64,000 bases of DNA from Ophioderma brevispina (GCA_023653785.1 JAMKCH010002982.1:1-64000), one strand, 5' to 3'. Counted from the stretch's first letter, positions 34,694-46,340 are shown. The notes: generated from the letters alone by a model not told the origin. Program-made: numbers and translations.

Positions 34694-35469
34694 CCCCATA
34701 GTTGTTTTAACAAGCGACTCTTTCAGTTGAATCATTCACATTCAAAATGATTCACTTGCTCATCTCTGCCTTTAATTTAAATAACTAATGATTGTATTGA
34801 TAAGGTCACAGCCAAAAAGGTTTGCCGTTATCCACACTGGCCAATCAAGGCCAGATCCCCTTGCACTATCTACAACAAATGCTGTGTATATGATTAGCAC
34901 CTTTTTTGGTCTTTCATGGATTCTGGAATGAGTCAAGGGGTTGCGGAAAAGTTGGGAGTTGGAATCACCAAATCTATTAGACAATGCCAGCATACAGGTA
35001 CCTGGTCCTAAATTGATTTAGCATTTGGCACAATCTAGATCGAACTGTCATATTAGATTATGGACCAGATACAGAAAAAACAATGATTCAGCAATACATG
35101 AATAGATAAATCTAGCCACTGCTAACTCAACACAAGAATGTCAATTATTTGTCCTTGATTTGAACAGGTATGCTTATGTAGCTAAAGCTTTTCATGTGGT
35201 CAATATTTCATTGGATATTACGACCCATTATCAACATTATTATGTTTTGAAGAATCTTCCGTCCTATATGACTATACACATGCTGGGAAACCAATAAAAA
35301 CACTTCTCAATAAATCTAGCTCTCTCGAAACGAAACTTTGGTGTCCAAATACTTCCACCACTGGGACTCAATCCCCCTTAAATTTCATGAATTTTAAACC
35401 GACGTATTTCCTTGAGAGGCAGTTTATGTATGTGCACCCTGGTAACAAGAAAGTATTTAAGCAGATGTG

Positions 35470-36008
35470 TACCGAAACCAACTAGGTAAAAACCGTCTTG
35501 GTAGTAATACGTTGGCCCGCCATGTTCGTCGAATACCAACACGGATATTGTGACGTGACGGCAAAGGATTCAGGCTAACTGTGTACCCGGAAGTAAGTAG
35601 CGTCAAGTGGTAACGTGTGCACATGAATTCCGGTCATGTCATGTAATTTTGCATCGTATGTGTCAAGGATGCGTGTTTTGATTTACCTAGGCGAGACGAG
35701 ATGGCTATTTGCTGGTGGAAGTAGATTGTCAACAATAAAATGGATTGATTAAAGGTGTGGATTAGTTGCCCACACCGGAGAGTACAGCCGCGCTATTGAA
35801 GTAAAGATTTTCAGTCAGTTGAAGCTCTAAATTGGTAATCGCTTGATCCAGTTTCAGTACTAGTAGCAATGTGGCCATGGCATAACTCATGAACTTGTTC
35901 AAGTTGTTGACTGCGAGTCTTTGATAGTAAAGAGCAACTCAGCGAAATCTCTGAAAGTTGAAACAATTTCTGTTTGACGTCCGCCACGACGCGGAGATAA
36001 TTAACAAA
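35470..36008 (+). promoter_or_regulatory. Promoter-like or 5' UTR-like stretch (tentative)
   Basis: It is less AT-rich and richer in CpG than its surroundings. It contains an ETS-type ACCCGGAAGT (about 35584), GTGACGTGACGG (about 35550), and no recognised repeat. It ends at an ATG in fair context (36009). It could be a promoter plus 5' UTR on the plus strand, or an unrelated unique stretch; the sequence alone does not settle it. Confidence 0.25.
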
Positions 36009-36110
36009 ATGGATCTCTATAAAACATCAGATCGGCGATTTGAAATTGTCATTGAAGAGGGTGTAGACAGGGATGTATTTTTGACAGAGAAACAATTGGC
36101 CCCAAGTTAA
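36009..36110 (+). CDS. 33-codon ORF, possible first exon or upstream ORF
   Basis: AACAAAATGG gives a reasonable start context. The frame begins MDLYKTSDRRFEIVIEEGVD and ends in TAA at 36108-36110. The peptide is acidic and polar and looks protein-like, with no T-run or repeat origin, but it is not recognised. No convincing GT donor was found inside it. Downstream lies a palindromic element. Confidence 0.2.
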   Translation: MDLYKTSDRRFEIVIEEGVDRDVFLTEKQLAPS

Positions 36111-36149
36111 TGAACTGGACCAAGCTAAAGTTTTAATTAAAAATGTGTA

Positions 36150-36395
36150 TCAGTATATAGGACACAAAATTCCCAAAACATAATAATGATAAAACTGGAT
36201 TCTTGTGTTCGCCCATACCCAAATTTATTGGTCTCGCTATGAGTTGAAAAAATATTGGGCTCGACTGCGTCTCGCCCAATATTTTTTTTCAACTCATAGC
36301 TTGACCATAAATTTGGTATTGGACTTAAAGAATCCAATTTTATACCACTCTTCCCTTCCAAAACAAAACATAAATGACCCCAAAAAATGAAATTC
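36150..36395. mobile_element. Palindromic element centred near 36269
   Basis: The inner stem GCTATGAGTTGAAAAAATATTGGGC (36238-36262) pairs with GCCCAATATTTTTTTTCAACTCATAGC (from 36275). Outer blocks (CCAAAACATAA / ATGTTTTGTTTTGG, ACTGGATTCTT / AAGAATCCA) extend the fold to about 245 bp. The open frames on both strands here are mirror artefacts. Confidence 0.85.
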
Positions 36396-36606
36396 TTAAC
36401 CACTTCTCAAGACAGGCAGTCAGTTCCTTTCATTTGTGTAACATTTGGGGCATTTGCACATTAAAAATTGTCAAGATATGAACAAATTCATCCAAGAAAC
36501 AGACTAATATGTCTTTAAAATTTTGATAGCCATATTGTAGTAGTCCAAAGTAGCCCAATTGGGCATTAAGCACAGTGTTGGCAACACTGCCAATCACAAA
36601 CAGTTG

Positions 36607-36815
36607 CAGTGTTGCCAAACCTGCGATTTGGTAGCCCAATTGGGCGACTTGGAAAGGCTTACCGCGACGCCCAAAATTTTTACCGCGATTTCTTGGTCAA
36701 ATTTTTAATACAGGTTTCTATGGAACTTCCGGTGTTGCCCGCGACTTTTTAGCGATTTGGGCGACTTTCCGACCTCATTTACTGCGATTTGGGCAAATTA
36801 TTTTTGGCAACCCTG
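36607..36815. mobile_element. hAT-type MITE with perfect 8-bp target duplication AACAGTTG
   Basis: Tips CAGTGTTGCCAAACC and TTTTTGGCAACCCTG. AACAGTTG flanks both sides exactly (36599-36606 and 36816-36823). 209 bp. The interior repeats GCGA(C/T)TTGGGCGACTT-type phrases. A truncated second copy starts at 41815. Confidence 0.93.
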
Positions 36816-37340
36816 AACAGTTGCAGAATCCAGACCACAGACAGCATACCTGTAAAACTCAATTCCAAAATGGCTGACAGAGACCGATAGCAGTATTGGG
36901 AGCATACATGTATATCATTGTGTTCATTTACAACTTGTACAAGACCACATAAATAGACCTAACATCATCTATCAAAATAGAATACACATGGATTATAATA
37001 CATTCGGTGTATAATACACTGTGCGTACTGTACATGTGCATTAACGTGGCATAGTATGCAGGCACATGCATGGTTACACAAAATATTTAGTTGAGAACAA
37101 ACTCTAGTATTCATCGTAAAATATTGATACATCAAAGCATTGTCCAAATATGTTATTGCCATTGGTACATAATAGTTGATATATGTTCTGACATAGCTAA
37201 TGTCACATGACTACATATCACTACACAGCCAAAAATTCACACCTTTGCTTTAGGTGGTACTGTACTGCAACTGCTGCCCGAGCGCCCAATGTGATAAGTA
37301 CCCTACATAAAATAAGTACATGAGCACACTGAGTACCTGC

Positions 37341-37493
37341 GGAGTCCCCGTGACCCGACCCACTTTTTTTTCTGACACACTTATGAATTCGGAAACCCCT
37401 GACGGAATAAAGCATGTTTATTCTGTTAAAGTTTCCGAATTCATAAGTGCGTCAGAAAAAGGTGTGTCATATGGGTCATGTTACGGAAAGTCC
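37341..37493. mobile_element. Palindromic MITE family 3, copy D
   Basis: Ends GGAGTCCCCGTGACCCGACC / GGGTCATGTTACGGAAAGTCC; centre GGAATAAAGCATGTTTATTC as in copy B. Confidence 0.9.
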
Positions 37494-37499
37494 TGTGTA

Positions 37500-38138
37500 C
37501 CTGCTACATTGTAGCCATGCCGAAATTATGTACCCAGTAGGTACCACATAGGTAGATATGGGTCACTTCAGAGTACAACACTGGTTGAGTACTTGGACCT
37601 GGACCTGCTACAGGTCCGGGACCTGCAGTGTGCACCCTGAATTACCTAAACAGTTGATTTGGCATAGATACCTAGAGAGTGGGTACTCTGCATCTGCAGT
37701 CAACCCCCACCGGCACTACCAGCTAGATAGAGGAATGATAAAGTAATACTGTATGTATTAAATGCTGATGTTATGTATTGACAAGCCAACCCTGAGGATT
37801 TGAATATGGTCTCCAAGGACCAGATCACAAAACTTTCACTGGTCAGTAGACGTAAGTGGACTCTAAACCAAGTTACACACAAACTTGGCCCCATTCAGGA
37901 GTACTCCCATTCATCAAAGGTACAGTATACTCCATTTCCCTACCTCTGTGCAGTGACGTCAGCACGAGATTTGATGGTTGCAATAGTAAACCCTGCATGC
38001 TGGCTTAAAGCGCAGGCGTTTTTACACGCGCACTTCAAATACGGCAGTCGTTGCACGCTTGCGCAAAAAAGCTGGTCGAGTTAGACCGACATCACGTCAA
38101 CTGCAGCGGAGTATAGAAATGAACTATAGTCCCCTGGG
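37500..38138. other. Non-coding GTAC-rich and CpG-rich stretch
   Basis: 37500-37700 is rich in GTAC and ACCTG phrases (GGACCTGGACCTGCTACAGG). 37950-38105 is CpG-rich (ACACGCGCAC, GTTGCACGC) and resembles the reverse complement of 13915-14035. No exon recognised. Confidence 0.4.
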
Positions 38139-38283
38139 GTTGATTTCAGAAAGACTTTACGACACATCGTAAACCCATCTTAAGTCAAATGCATCACAAG
38201 TAATAGGGATTTCTAACAGTAACTTACAATGCGTTTACTTATGATGGGTCGTACGACGAGTTGAATTTGTTGTGAAATCCTGG
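38139..38283. mobile_element. Palindromic MITE, about 145 bp
   Basis: GATTTCAGAAAGACTTTACGAC at the left pairs with GTCGTACGACGAGTTGAATTTGTTGTGAAATC at the right. GTAAACCCATC pairs with GATGGGTCG-type sequence towards the centre. Confidence 0.7.
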
Positions 38284-38589
38284 TAAGACGGACTAATCAT
38301 GTGACATAAGCTTATGTTGAACAATTCAGGTGCAATGTGCGGAAGACATTCATTTTAATGGTTACAATGGGAGACGTGGCTATCTACCATTATATGATTT
38401 GTTCGCACAACAAGAGTTACATTACAAAGTCGCTTTAGATTACAAGTACACCTTAATATTGTACATTTTACTTTAAAGCTTTAAATTTTAGTGCCTTGCA
38501 TTCTAATATTAGTGGACATTGAATAGTCCAATTATACCATGTATTCCATTCATTTGACATAATGAAAACATTAACATACATTATTTTAT

Positions 38590-38975
38590 GGTGTCAGGTC
38601 AGGTTTGCTTTGAGGGCCTGCTACTGGTATCCTGGTAACCAGTACTACCTGTCCCAGGGCCGAGTTGTCCGCGGCTAAACCGTCACCCCCATCGGATTTC
38701 TGATGAGGAGGGTAGCTGGTTACCCTGGTAGAAGGAAAAAGAAGATCTACCTACAAGGGCGTCAGCTCTGGAGAGCTAATGGTGGCCATCCAGCACATGC
38801 TGCCTTGCATGGTGGGCGTGGTTGCCCAAAGGCTAGGCCCACCGCCGAAAACTGTGGATTGACGTCAGGAAGGGCATCCGGTCAATTATCTTTGCTCCAA
38901 TAAATCCTCACACAGCAGTATTGCTGAGTGAGGTGTATCCGGCCACCCTCGTTAACGGGGACAAAACCGGATTTA
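38590..38975 (+). mobile_element. LINE 3' end (RTE-like) or its SINE derivative
   Basis: It contains the phrase GACGTCAGGAAGGGCATCCGG (38863-38883) followed by GCTCCAATAAATCC. CAGGAAGGGCATCCGG is a common 3' UTR signature of RTE-type LINEs and of SINEs that share their tails. No RT frame is attached; the upstream part is GC-richer than the surroundings. Confidence 0.6.
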
Positions 38976-40553
38976 AAACTTTAGTATAACTAACATTTTG
39001 CATTGAGCAAAAATGGCTACAACCCAAAGCCATACTTCATAACAATACAATTTTTGTTTGCAAAGGTACATCTAAGCATCTTCAATTTTTTAACTTAATA
39101 TCTCTAACAAAAACCTGCAGCAACATTTATGGAAACAGGATTTCAGCAATAGTTTTTTTCAATTCATGGTAAAATTTTTTTTTTAACTCAATTTATCTGA
39201 GAACAGACATACCCAAATTTCTATTTTTTCTGCGCTAAAACGCTGTGGCGCCATATTTTGCCACACGTGCAATCCTGGTTGAACCATCATTAGAGTTCAT
39301 AGCCATTGATTATTATTACGCGGTAATTAATTAAATGATCGAATTATTTACTGCGTTAAAACTAAGGTCCAAGCATGCACATAACAATTACAATATAACA
39401 CCAGACAGAGCTGGGTTGTTTCCTTATTTCCAAGGTTTGATATTTTTTAATAGCACTTCTCCCCCTCATTTACAAATGGTAGAGATGCATTTTTTACAAT
39501 AGTAATTTGTTATTAAAAGGGGTACACTACTTTGGCAATTTAGTACTATGATAAATTAATGACAAGAGGTTTGTATCCCTAATGGTATTGGAAATTTTAT
39601 TACAGATAAGTTAAATTGTACTGCACCTAGTATATGCATGGTCCGTGGTGCATATTACCGTAAGCACTCGAGGTATAAAGCCCCCCACCCCCCCCAAAGG
39701 GAGATTTTACTTCAAAATAGGTTGTGCTTATCCCGGGGAGGGGGGAAAATTCAGATACAAAATTGCAATAAATATCATTTCAAGAGCCTATTTTTTTACC
39801 AGATACCGCTTAATGTAAGCTGGCAAGGTCTACCTTATTTGTAAGCTTATATTAAAAACATTAAATAAAAGTTCAATTGTCCCATCTCATTCATCAAATT
39901 ACAGCAAAACAAGCCATCCCAATGCATGTGGCCCTATTTTGATGCCTATAGAATAGTTAAAATGTGATTTTGTTTTGTAAGTACTGCTACATTGTTTCCC
40001 AAATGCTAAATAACCACCCCTGGGCTTATACACGTTTGTAGGCTAGCTCCTGTATTTTCTTTCTTTTTCTTTTCTTTCAAAAATTGGGGGTGGCTTATAC
40101 CAAAGGTGCTTATCTACCCGAGTGGTTAAGGTAATCACTTCTCACACCATATCATGGTGAGAAATATAATGGTAACATGTTAAATAAAATGGTCTTTCCG
40201 TTAAAGGATAAAAAATACACAAAGCAAAAAAGAAACTTCTATATCAGTAACATAAATATTTTTAAACCCAACTTGAAAATAAACCGCTAACATAATATTT
40301 GCAAAACCAAAAAACCCAAATTCGGTTAATGTACATTTTGAGAAATCTCTTCTTTGCAGAAATTTATTTTTTACCAGCTGCAACAACATGCAGCAGAGTT
40401 GTTAGAATCATTTGGCTGGGTATTTTTTTCATAAATGAAGTAATAAGAATTAACTTCAAAATGTGGAAAGATAGAAGGAATTCAAATTAAAGACAATGTC
40501 CTGAAGAATATACTTTTGTTTATTTATCATATTATCAATAATGAAACACTTAC
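38976..40553. other. Non-coding stretch
   Basis: No exon recognised; C-run at 39683-39696, polypurine GGGGAGGGGGG at 39735. AT-rich. Confidence 0.4.
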
Positions 40554-40777
40554 CTAAAAGACCACTTTTTCAGGGGAAGTTCCAAATGGGACTTCCATGT
40601 CAACTGGTTAGTGAGTGTTACTAAAAACTGAATGCGTTTGCTGTTAAAAGGCAAAGCTGGATCGTAAGCCAGATTGTTTAAATTTGTTTTTGGTGATAGA
40701 GAATCACCCAACTTAAGGGTCGACCTGGAGGATGTATTGAGTCCATCCCACAATGCCCAGTTGGGGAACTTTTCCAC
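40554..40777 (-). CDS. Internal exon of an unidentified protein
   Basis: On the minus strand a 224-base frame stays open from an AG at 40779-40778 (TTGACCTATTGAG) to a consensus donor (TTTTAG/GTAAGTG) at 40553-40549. The peptide starts VEKFPNWALWDGLNTSSRST and ends LTNQLTWKSHLELPLKKWSF. It is soluble-looking, rich in Leu, Ser and Asn, has four Trp, and lacks low-complexity sequence. No stops and no repeat similarity in the window support a real coding exon, but the protein family is not recognised. The phase is 0 at the start and 2 at the end. No neighbouring exons were found, so introns must be long or other exons are too short to see. Confidence 0.5.
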
Positions 40778-42466
40778 CTCAATAGGTCAATGTGAATCCC
40801 ACAAAAATCCGATTCTTAACACTAAAACCTTGAACGTTACACTTTTACACAAAAAAGCCCTTCATTCCTCTGAGAGAAATGTACATGTTTATAAGCCACT
40901 GCCTCTACACAATTGATAGAGGGGGTCTGAATCGCCGATTAGAACAACAGGAGTTGTTTTTACCTTTTTTTTTCCTTCCGCAATTATGGGCAGGAACATG
41001 CATAAACACCTGCTGGTGCACATATTCCACACAGATGCTCTATTGTTATACAAAATTATCCTTTAAAACTTTGACAATATTGTGAAGGCCAAATTGCGCA
41101 GGGCAAAATGCAATTTCCCTGTGGTTTTCAACCGGCGACCTATTCAGGTGCACCAGACCCGCTATCCATGGTGTAGAGGTCAGTGTAAATGAAGCCCACT
41201 ATACCCTTTAAAGTGATTGGGCTGGGGCTTCCTTAATTGGACTAGCATATATAAAAGATCATAAAATAACCTCAAATTTAAGGGAGCGATCAATATTTGA
41301 AGTAGTAAGAAATGAGCAATTTTGTACTTTTGTGATCCACCTTAGTTATAATCCCCAATTTCTACCTTAACATTGACCAAAGTTTCAACAATTGACGGCA
41401 CAAATTCCACTGCTGTAAGCCTCACTCAACACAGGCTTTTAAAGGATACATACTATGCTACATGTTCCCCAAATTCTGTTGAATGGCATTAGGCAAAAAA
41501 ATTGTTTCCAGTAGGCCGCAAGCATTTTGGAGCCATAGTTCAGCGATAGAAAATTTTATTTCTAAAAAAAATATATAAGTGATCCCAAATCGATATTTTT
41601 GTTTTATAATTTGACAGTCAAATATGGTTTGCAACTGTTTTGACTTTACCATTTCTGGGGAAAATCGTTTTCAAAAAATTTTAAAAATAAGTAAATAAGA
41701 AAACCCACATTTGCATTTAAGTTTTTGAACTACCTTCTGGTAAACAAACTTGTTTATATTTTTGGCCTTATTGCCATATGGAAGCTCTGTCACATATCTC
41801 TCAGCTGCTACAAACAGTGTTGCCAAACCCACGATTTGGTTGCCCAATTGGGCAACTTCGGAAGGCTCACAAGCAGTGGACAAATGCACTGGACTTATGC
41901 AGTGGTGAATATAATGCAATATTGCTTCCTCAACAATACTTGGAGAACAAGGACATAATGAGTATCCTTAAATCAGTCTCCTACTACAATAAACTTTGCA
42001 CATTCATAATCCACAAAATGTCGTACAACAGTCAAGTAATAAGCTTATTGTAATAGATTTCAGCTACAAGTCACAGGCACAACTGAAAATGAATGCTCTC
42101 TTTGCAAATATACATATAACATATTGTTTCTATCCTGTATATTATTTGCAGTATACATACACACTAAACACGTATGACCAAAATATCTTTCTCCAAGCCT
42201 CACCGTCAAAAATAATCACAACAACAAAATATTAAGTTATGTATATCATGGAATGTTCTTAAATCTACGTTGTTGGTTAAGAGGCCGGTACAGATTGTTG
42301 ATCTCAGGGATGCATAAAGCTTTTTTTTCTTCTTTCTCAGGAGCCAGTGACTAAAGTCAAGCATTTCCTCAAATAAATTCCCAAAGGATAACTTAGTACT
42401 TCATAGGATTTCCCAGGAACTGCCTGTCAACCCGTCCTTCACTTTATGCAACCCTGCGAGTGGGTA
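40778..42466. other. Intron-like or intergenic stretch with truncated hAT MITE
   Basis: At 41815-41868 CAGTGTTGCCAAACCCACG...GGGCAACTTCGGAAGGCT matches the first 55 bp of the hAT-type MITE at 36607-36815; the rest of the element is missing. No exon recognised. Confidence 0.5.
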
Positions 42467-42607
42467 ACATTTCATATAGAAGTCCCATGGATGCAAATGA
42501 GGTATTACAATTGATTCCGTCATGCACTGTATGACGTTGTGCAGTAGCGCTTGACGGAATAAATGGCAAGATCTCATTTGCATCCATGGGACTTTTATAT
42601 GAAACGT
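42467..42607. mobile_element. Palindromic element, about 140 bp
   Basis: CATTTCATATAGAAGTCCCATGGATGCAAATGAG pairs with CTCATTTGCATCCATGGGACTTTTATATGAAACG. The centre contains ATTCCGTCA / TTGACGGAAT. No coding content. Confidence 0.88.
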
Positions 42608-42664
42608 CTACTTGGGAGTGGTTCATACTCTGCTACAACTGCAATGCAATGCTTTATCTGTGCG

Positions 42665-42945
42665 TGACTTAAGCTTTACCCGAGTACCGAGTCAGTGGAA
42701 GAGACTGCAGATGACAGGCCAGATGAATACATCAAGAAATGGGATTTCATCAGGATAAATTATGCTCAAATAAAATGTAATTTCATGTTTCAATATAAAC
42801 TTTATTTTTTGACATTTCACTGACTTAAGCTTTATTCTGGTACAGGGTCAATGGAAGAGGCAGCAGATATAAGGACAGATGAATTTATCAAAAATGATTT
42901 CATCAGGATAAATTATGCCCAAATAAATCTCACTTTTGACATTTC
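42665..42945. repeat. Direct tandem repeat, unit about 155 bp x 2
   Basis: TGACTTAAGCTTTA starts both units (42666 and 42821). Both continue through AGTC/GTCA(G/A)TGGAAGAG, CAGAT-A-GACAGATGAAT, GATTTCATCAGGATAAATTATG and CAAATAAA. The second unit is diverged. Confidence 0.85.
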
Positions 42946-44530
42946 ATGTGTAAATATGAAGAAATACAGAATTTAAACATTGTGATGGAAAGATGAGACA
43001 GCAATGCATTGACCAAGATTAGAATATAATGTTAAGATATAATTGGAAAATGTTGAATTTATCAATGCAAATCTAAAACAAAACTTCCGAATTCAGCAAG
43101 AAACATTTCTCTGATATTGAGCATTAAACCATCCCCCACAGGTGTGGATGGGTGTATACAAAACAAATCAAATGATGTTAGTACAACACCGACTCTGTCA
43201 TGTCCAACATTATACCATCAAACTCTTAGTCATATCCTGACGTCATTCAGTGGTCGTTTGGACTTCACACTGATGAAATTGCATTGCAGCAATGGGACTA
43301 TGAATTATGGAGCCTTTGTTTTCTAATTACATCTCACTCAATTTAGTGCAAATTTCAGTTGTTTTCAAAATTGTATCATTTTCAGACATATTCATCTGTG
43401 CCTGACCAAAATGCACTTCCATAAAATGCATTACAAGATGTAGAAGACGTGTGCGTCGGCAAAGGCCCCACAGATTCTGACAGCTACTGCGGCATTTTGC
43501 TGCACTGATTTAGTGAACTGTAATTGCAGCAAATCATGAACACATCATTACAATTATACAATACTGTTACATACTTAAAAGCAATGAATACTGATTACAT
43601 ATTTTGAGAGGTGTGATGTTTACCGCTTTGAAAATAGCACATTTATACAAAGCTGGTCCAATAAGGTTGTACAAACCCTCACAACAAGTCTTTCTGGAGT
43701 TGTTTTTAATTACAATTTGGCTAAATTCAGGATGAAATGAATAAACTCCAAAGAGACTTATTGAGATTCTGCAAGACAAATATATTTTGCACATAATATT
43801 TTTGCAAAAATTGAAACCACTGACAACATTATGGCTTCACTTTGAAGGCTAGTTATTGCTCTCTCACACCTTTGGACACATTTCAATGGCCAATGAAAAG
43901 GGGATAAAGGGGATCCCTCAAAGTCCTGAAATTGGTTGAAACTGACCAATTCCCTCTGTCATTGCATGTGGGAGTCAGAATGATAATATATTATGGAAAT
44001 AAATTTGACTCCGAGTCCGATACTCCCATTGGTCAAGCCACAATCACTAACACCGATACAACATGGTCCCCCAGGTGTGTCAGAAAGGCAGCAGGTATCA
44101 TCCAAGCTCATCTGAACAGAGATGAGGGGCAATATCAACTTTTGATATAAGTAATGTACATCACACCCAAGGCAGAGGTCATTGAACTGTGCCCATTGGT
44201 AATGAGTCTGTGGAAGCTTGGGGAGTGTTCTCAAACTTTTTACAACCAGTACAAATATGATGAGCGAAGAAATTATACAAGACTTGCATCACCATTTTTG
44301 GGGTTAAAAAACTAGAGCAATTTAGGTCTTTCATATAATAGTGAATAAAGCACAGGAAATATTTAAAAATAATATCCAGCACCATTAGTCATGCCTAATT
44401 CACAAAGGTTCATCACAAGGTCAGTTTGTGCAATATATCTTTTTTTTTTTAAAGAATTCTCTACCTTGTCATCAAATTCCCACTCTACATGCCTCTATAT
44501 TAATGAAGCCGTTTCCTGGTGTCCTCGTCT
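42946..44530. other. Downstream flank of the carrier gene
   Basis: Part may be the 3' UTR of the minus-strand carrier gene. No clear minus-strand AATAAA was fixed near the stop codon. 44165-44195 shares a short phrase with the palindromic element at 29.5-29.9 kb. No exon recognised. Confidence 0.35.
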
Positions 44531-44762
44531 TCACTTGTGGATTCCTAACACATACTCCCCAACGCCAATGAAGTAGACTCCCTGAGCGATTCCAAAGAGT
44601 GGGGCAATGACCAGGGCACGGCACATGCCCCCCCCCCCCCCTTTGAAGAAGGCCGAGACGCCCATCTGTTTTCAAGCAGGTGGTGGCACAGTCAAACGGA
44701 TGCCTTTGTATGTGTGGTCCCCGTGGGCAGGTCAATCAAACTGCAGACGAGTTTTCACACCA
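44531..44762 (-). CDS. Last exon, mitochondrial glutamate carrier-like (SLC25 family), frame broken
   Basis: Minus strand. The exon follows a TTTTTATCCAG acceptor and ends at TGA (44533-44531). It begins GVKTRLQ, continues [30 protein letters not shown], and ends [20 protein letters not shown] then [10 protein letters not shown]. This is the third repeat of a mitochondrial inner-membrane carrier. The [18 protein letters not shown] end is characteristic of glutamate carriers SLC25A18/SLC25A22, which exchange or co-transport glutamate with protons. The last 30 residues are clean. Upstream there are about three frameshifts, one in-frame stop, and a G-run (13 C on the plus strand, about 44629-44641) where FKGGACR-like sequence is expected. 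It is either a pseudogene or a region with indel errors. Continues from exon 45429-45531. Confidence 0.7.
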
Positions 44763-45428
44763 CTGGATAAAAATAATTTGGAAGTTTTGATGATAATAAT
44801 TCGGCTAGCTTTGATTTGAAAATGTTATACAAGTAGGTTGCATATTAAGTTTGCAAATTTGCATCAAGGAGAAAGAAAACAATTTTTTAACCAGACCCTG
44901 TCACATTACAGTGGGTTACAAAAGTTTTACTCATGAACATGTACAAGTTCGGCTTTTTGGACCCTAGAATACTTCTTTTTTAAATTATGAATACATTCTT
45001 TTCAAATAGCGGGGTGATCATTTGGAGGGGTCTTTGTCAAATGTGCATGCTTTAGCAATGTGGGTTTGTAAATGGCCAAAAAGCATGGTTTTTTGAGAGT
45101 TGAAGAATGTGCGTATTCCTTAAAAACCATATAAAAACTAAAAAGTGTGGTAAATTGTTTAAAGCAAGAGTTTTGTATCTCTACCTAAGCTAAAAAGCTC
45201 TGACGATTGCAACTAACCTACTTCATTGCTCTTATTTGCTTCCGTATTTCTGGCGAACTCGAACTCTACGATGCTATCTGTTGTAATTGAAAATCTATAC
45301 TTATATACACTCCCTGGGTGTGATTTCAACTTGCAGTAATTTGCATGCACAGGGCAGTTGGTCTCATTGGGGGTAGGTAGGTAGGCATTTTGGAATTGAG
45401 CAGGTTGACCTGTGTTTGTTGAACTTAC

Positions 45429-45531
45429 AATCATAGGGTTGACTATGATTGAATCCTGGTGGCAGCAAAACACACCTTGCCAAAATGAATGACCAAACGG
45501 GCCTTAGCCGTTTTCTCGTCAATCCACACCC
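45429..45531 (-). CDS. Penultimate exon, mitochondrial glutamate carrier-like, frame broken
   Basis: Minus strand. The acceptor TTTATCCTTAG ends at 45532 and the donor GTAAG starts at 45428. Translation in shifting frames gives DEKTAKA, PFGHSF, LA-x-CV and finally a (V/Q)-P-Y-D end. That matches the segment of SLC25 carriers just before the third P-x-D-x-x-K-x-R signature; KTR is supplied by the next exon (44531-44762), about 670 bp away. At least two small frame disruptions are needed, one at TTTTGG and one near the splice junction. The identification depends on the order, spacing and shared strand with the last exon rather than on a clean frame. Confidence 0.5.
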
Positions 45532-45835
45532 CTAAGGATAAAGATTAAATATTCAATAATCAATATTAGTATGAAAATTTTATGTTCACTTATTTGGGCC
45601 AGACAATCGTTCTCTTTTTTTTTTGTGATAAACTGAACTCTTTCTCTACAAGGGTTTTGCAATAGGGATAACTTACAAGGCAACTTGTGTTGAGTGAAAA
45701 TTAGCTGACCCATCCCACTTTCTTAACATTTGATAGGACCAAAACAAAATTTGGTTCAGAAAAAAATAGAACAATCAAATTGGTCCAACTGACCGCTTGT
45801 GGCGCCTGTCGTCGCGGTTTGTGAATGATAGGCCT

Positions 45836-46040
45836 CATATGACCGTTGACCTTGATATAAGACCTTTGACCTCATAACAATCAAGGGTTTTGCATGTAAT
45901 CGTCCATAAACCAAGTTTGGTTCCAATTGAACTTCACTTTTTAATTGAGGTCAATTTACAAATTTTCAACCTATCTTACACCTTGACCCAACATGACCTT
46001 TGACATTGGTATTCGACCTTTGACCGTCATCACAAATGGG
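45836..46040 (+). mobile_element. LINE 3' UTR-like fragment
   Basis: TGACCGTTGACCTTGATATAAGACCTTTGACC, then CCAAGTTTGGTTCCAATTGAACTT, TTTTAATTGAGGTCAATTTA and a second ACATGACCTTTGACATT block. The same phrase order as 22850-23095. Confidence 0.6.
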
Positions 46041-46220
46041 GAAGTCCATGTTTGCACTCTGTTAATGCAAGTTAGTGTTTAAATCCATCAAATATGGGAT
46101 ATTGGCAGTAAATGTTAACCCTTTTTCACAACAACAGACAACAACATACTACAACAACAGTGGACAAAGTGATCCGAATGTGTCTTCTTGCCTTTATATA
46201 GTGGATAGATAGTCTTAATT

Positions 46221-46340
46221 TCACCAAATCGTGCAACTTCGGGACAAAAGCATGTAACTTGGCACAAACCTTCCTTGGGTATGTAAGCAATTTAAGAAGG
46301 GGTGCCCAAAATTCGACCACAATAATGACGTCATAGGCCA
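46221..46340. repeat. Dispersed repeat fragment
   Basis: GTGCAACTTCGGGACAAAAGCATG...TTGGCACAAACCTTCC matches 10138-10180 and the reverse complement of 50485-50530; it is followed by GACGTCATAGGCCACGCC. Probably part of a LINE or other interspersed repeat. Confidence 0.5.

Noticed and set aside
36137..36403. 88-codon minus and 61-codon plus frames
   Set aside because: Mirror-image artefacts of a palindromic element.
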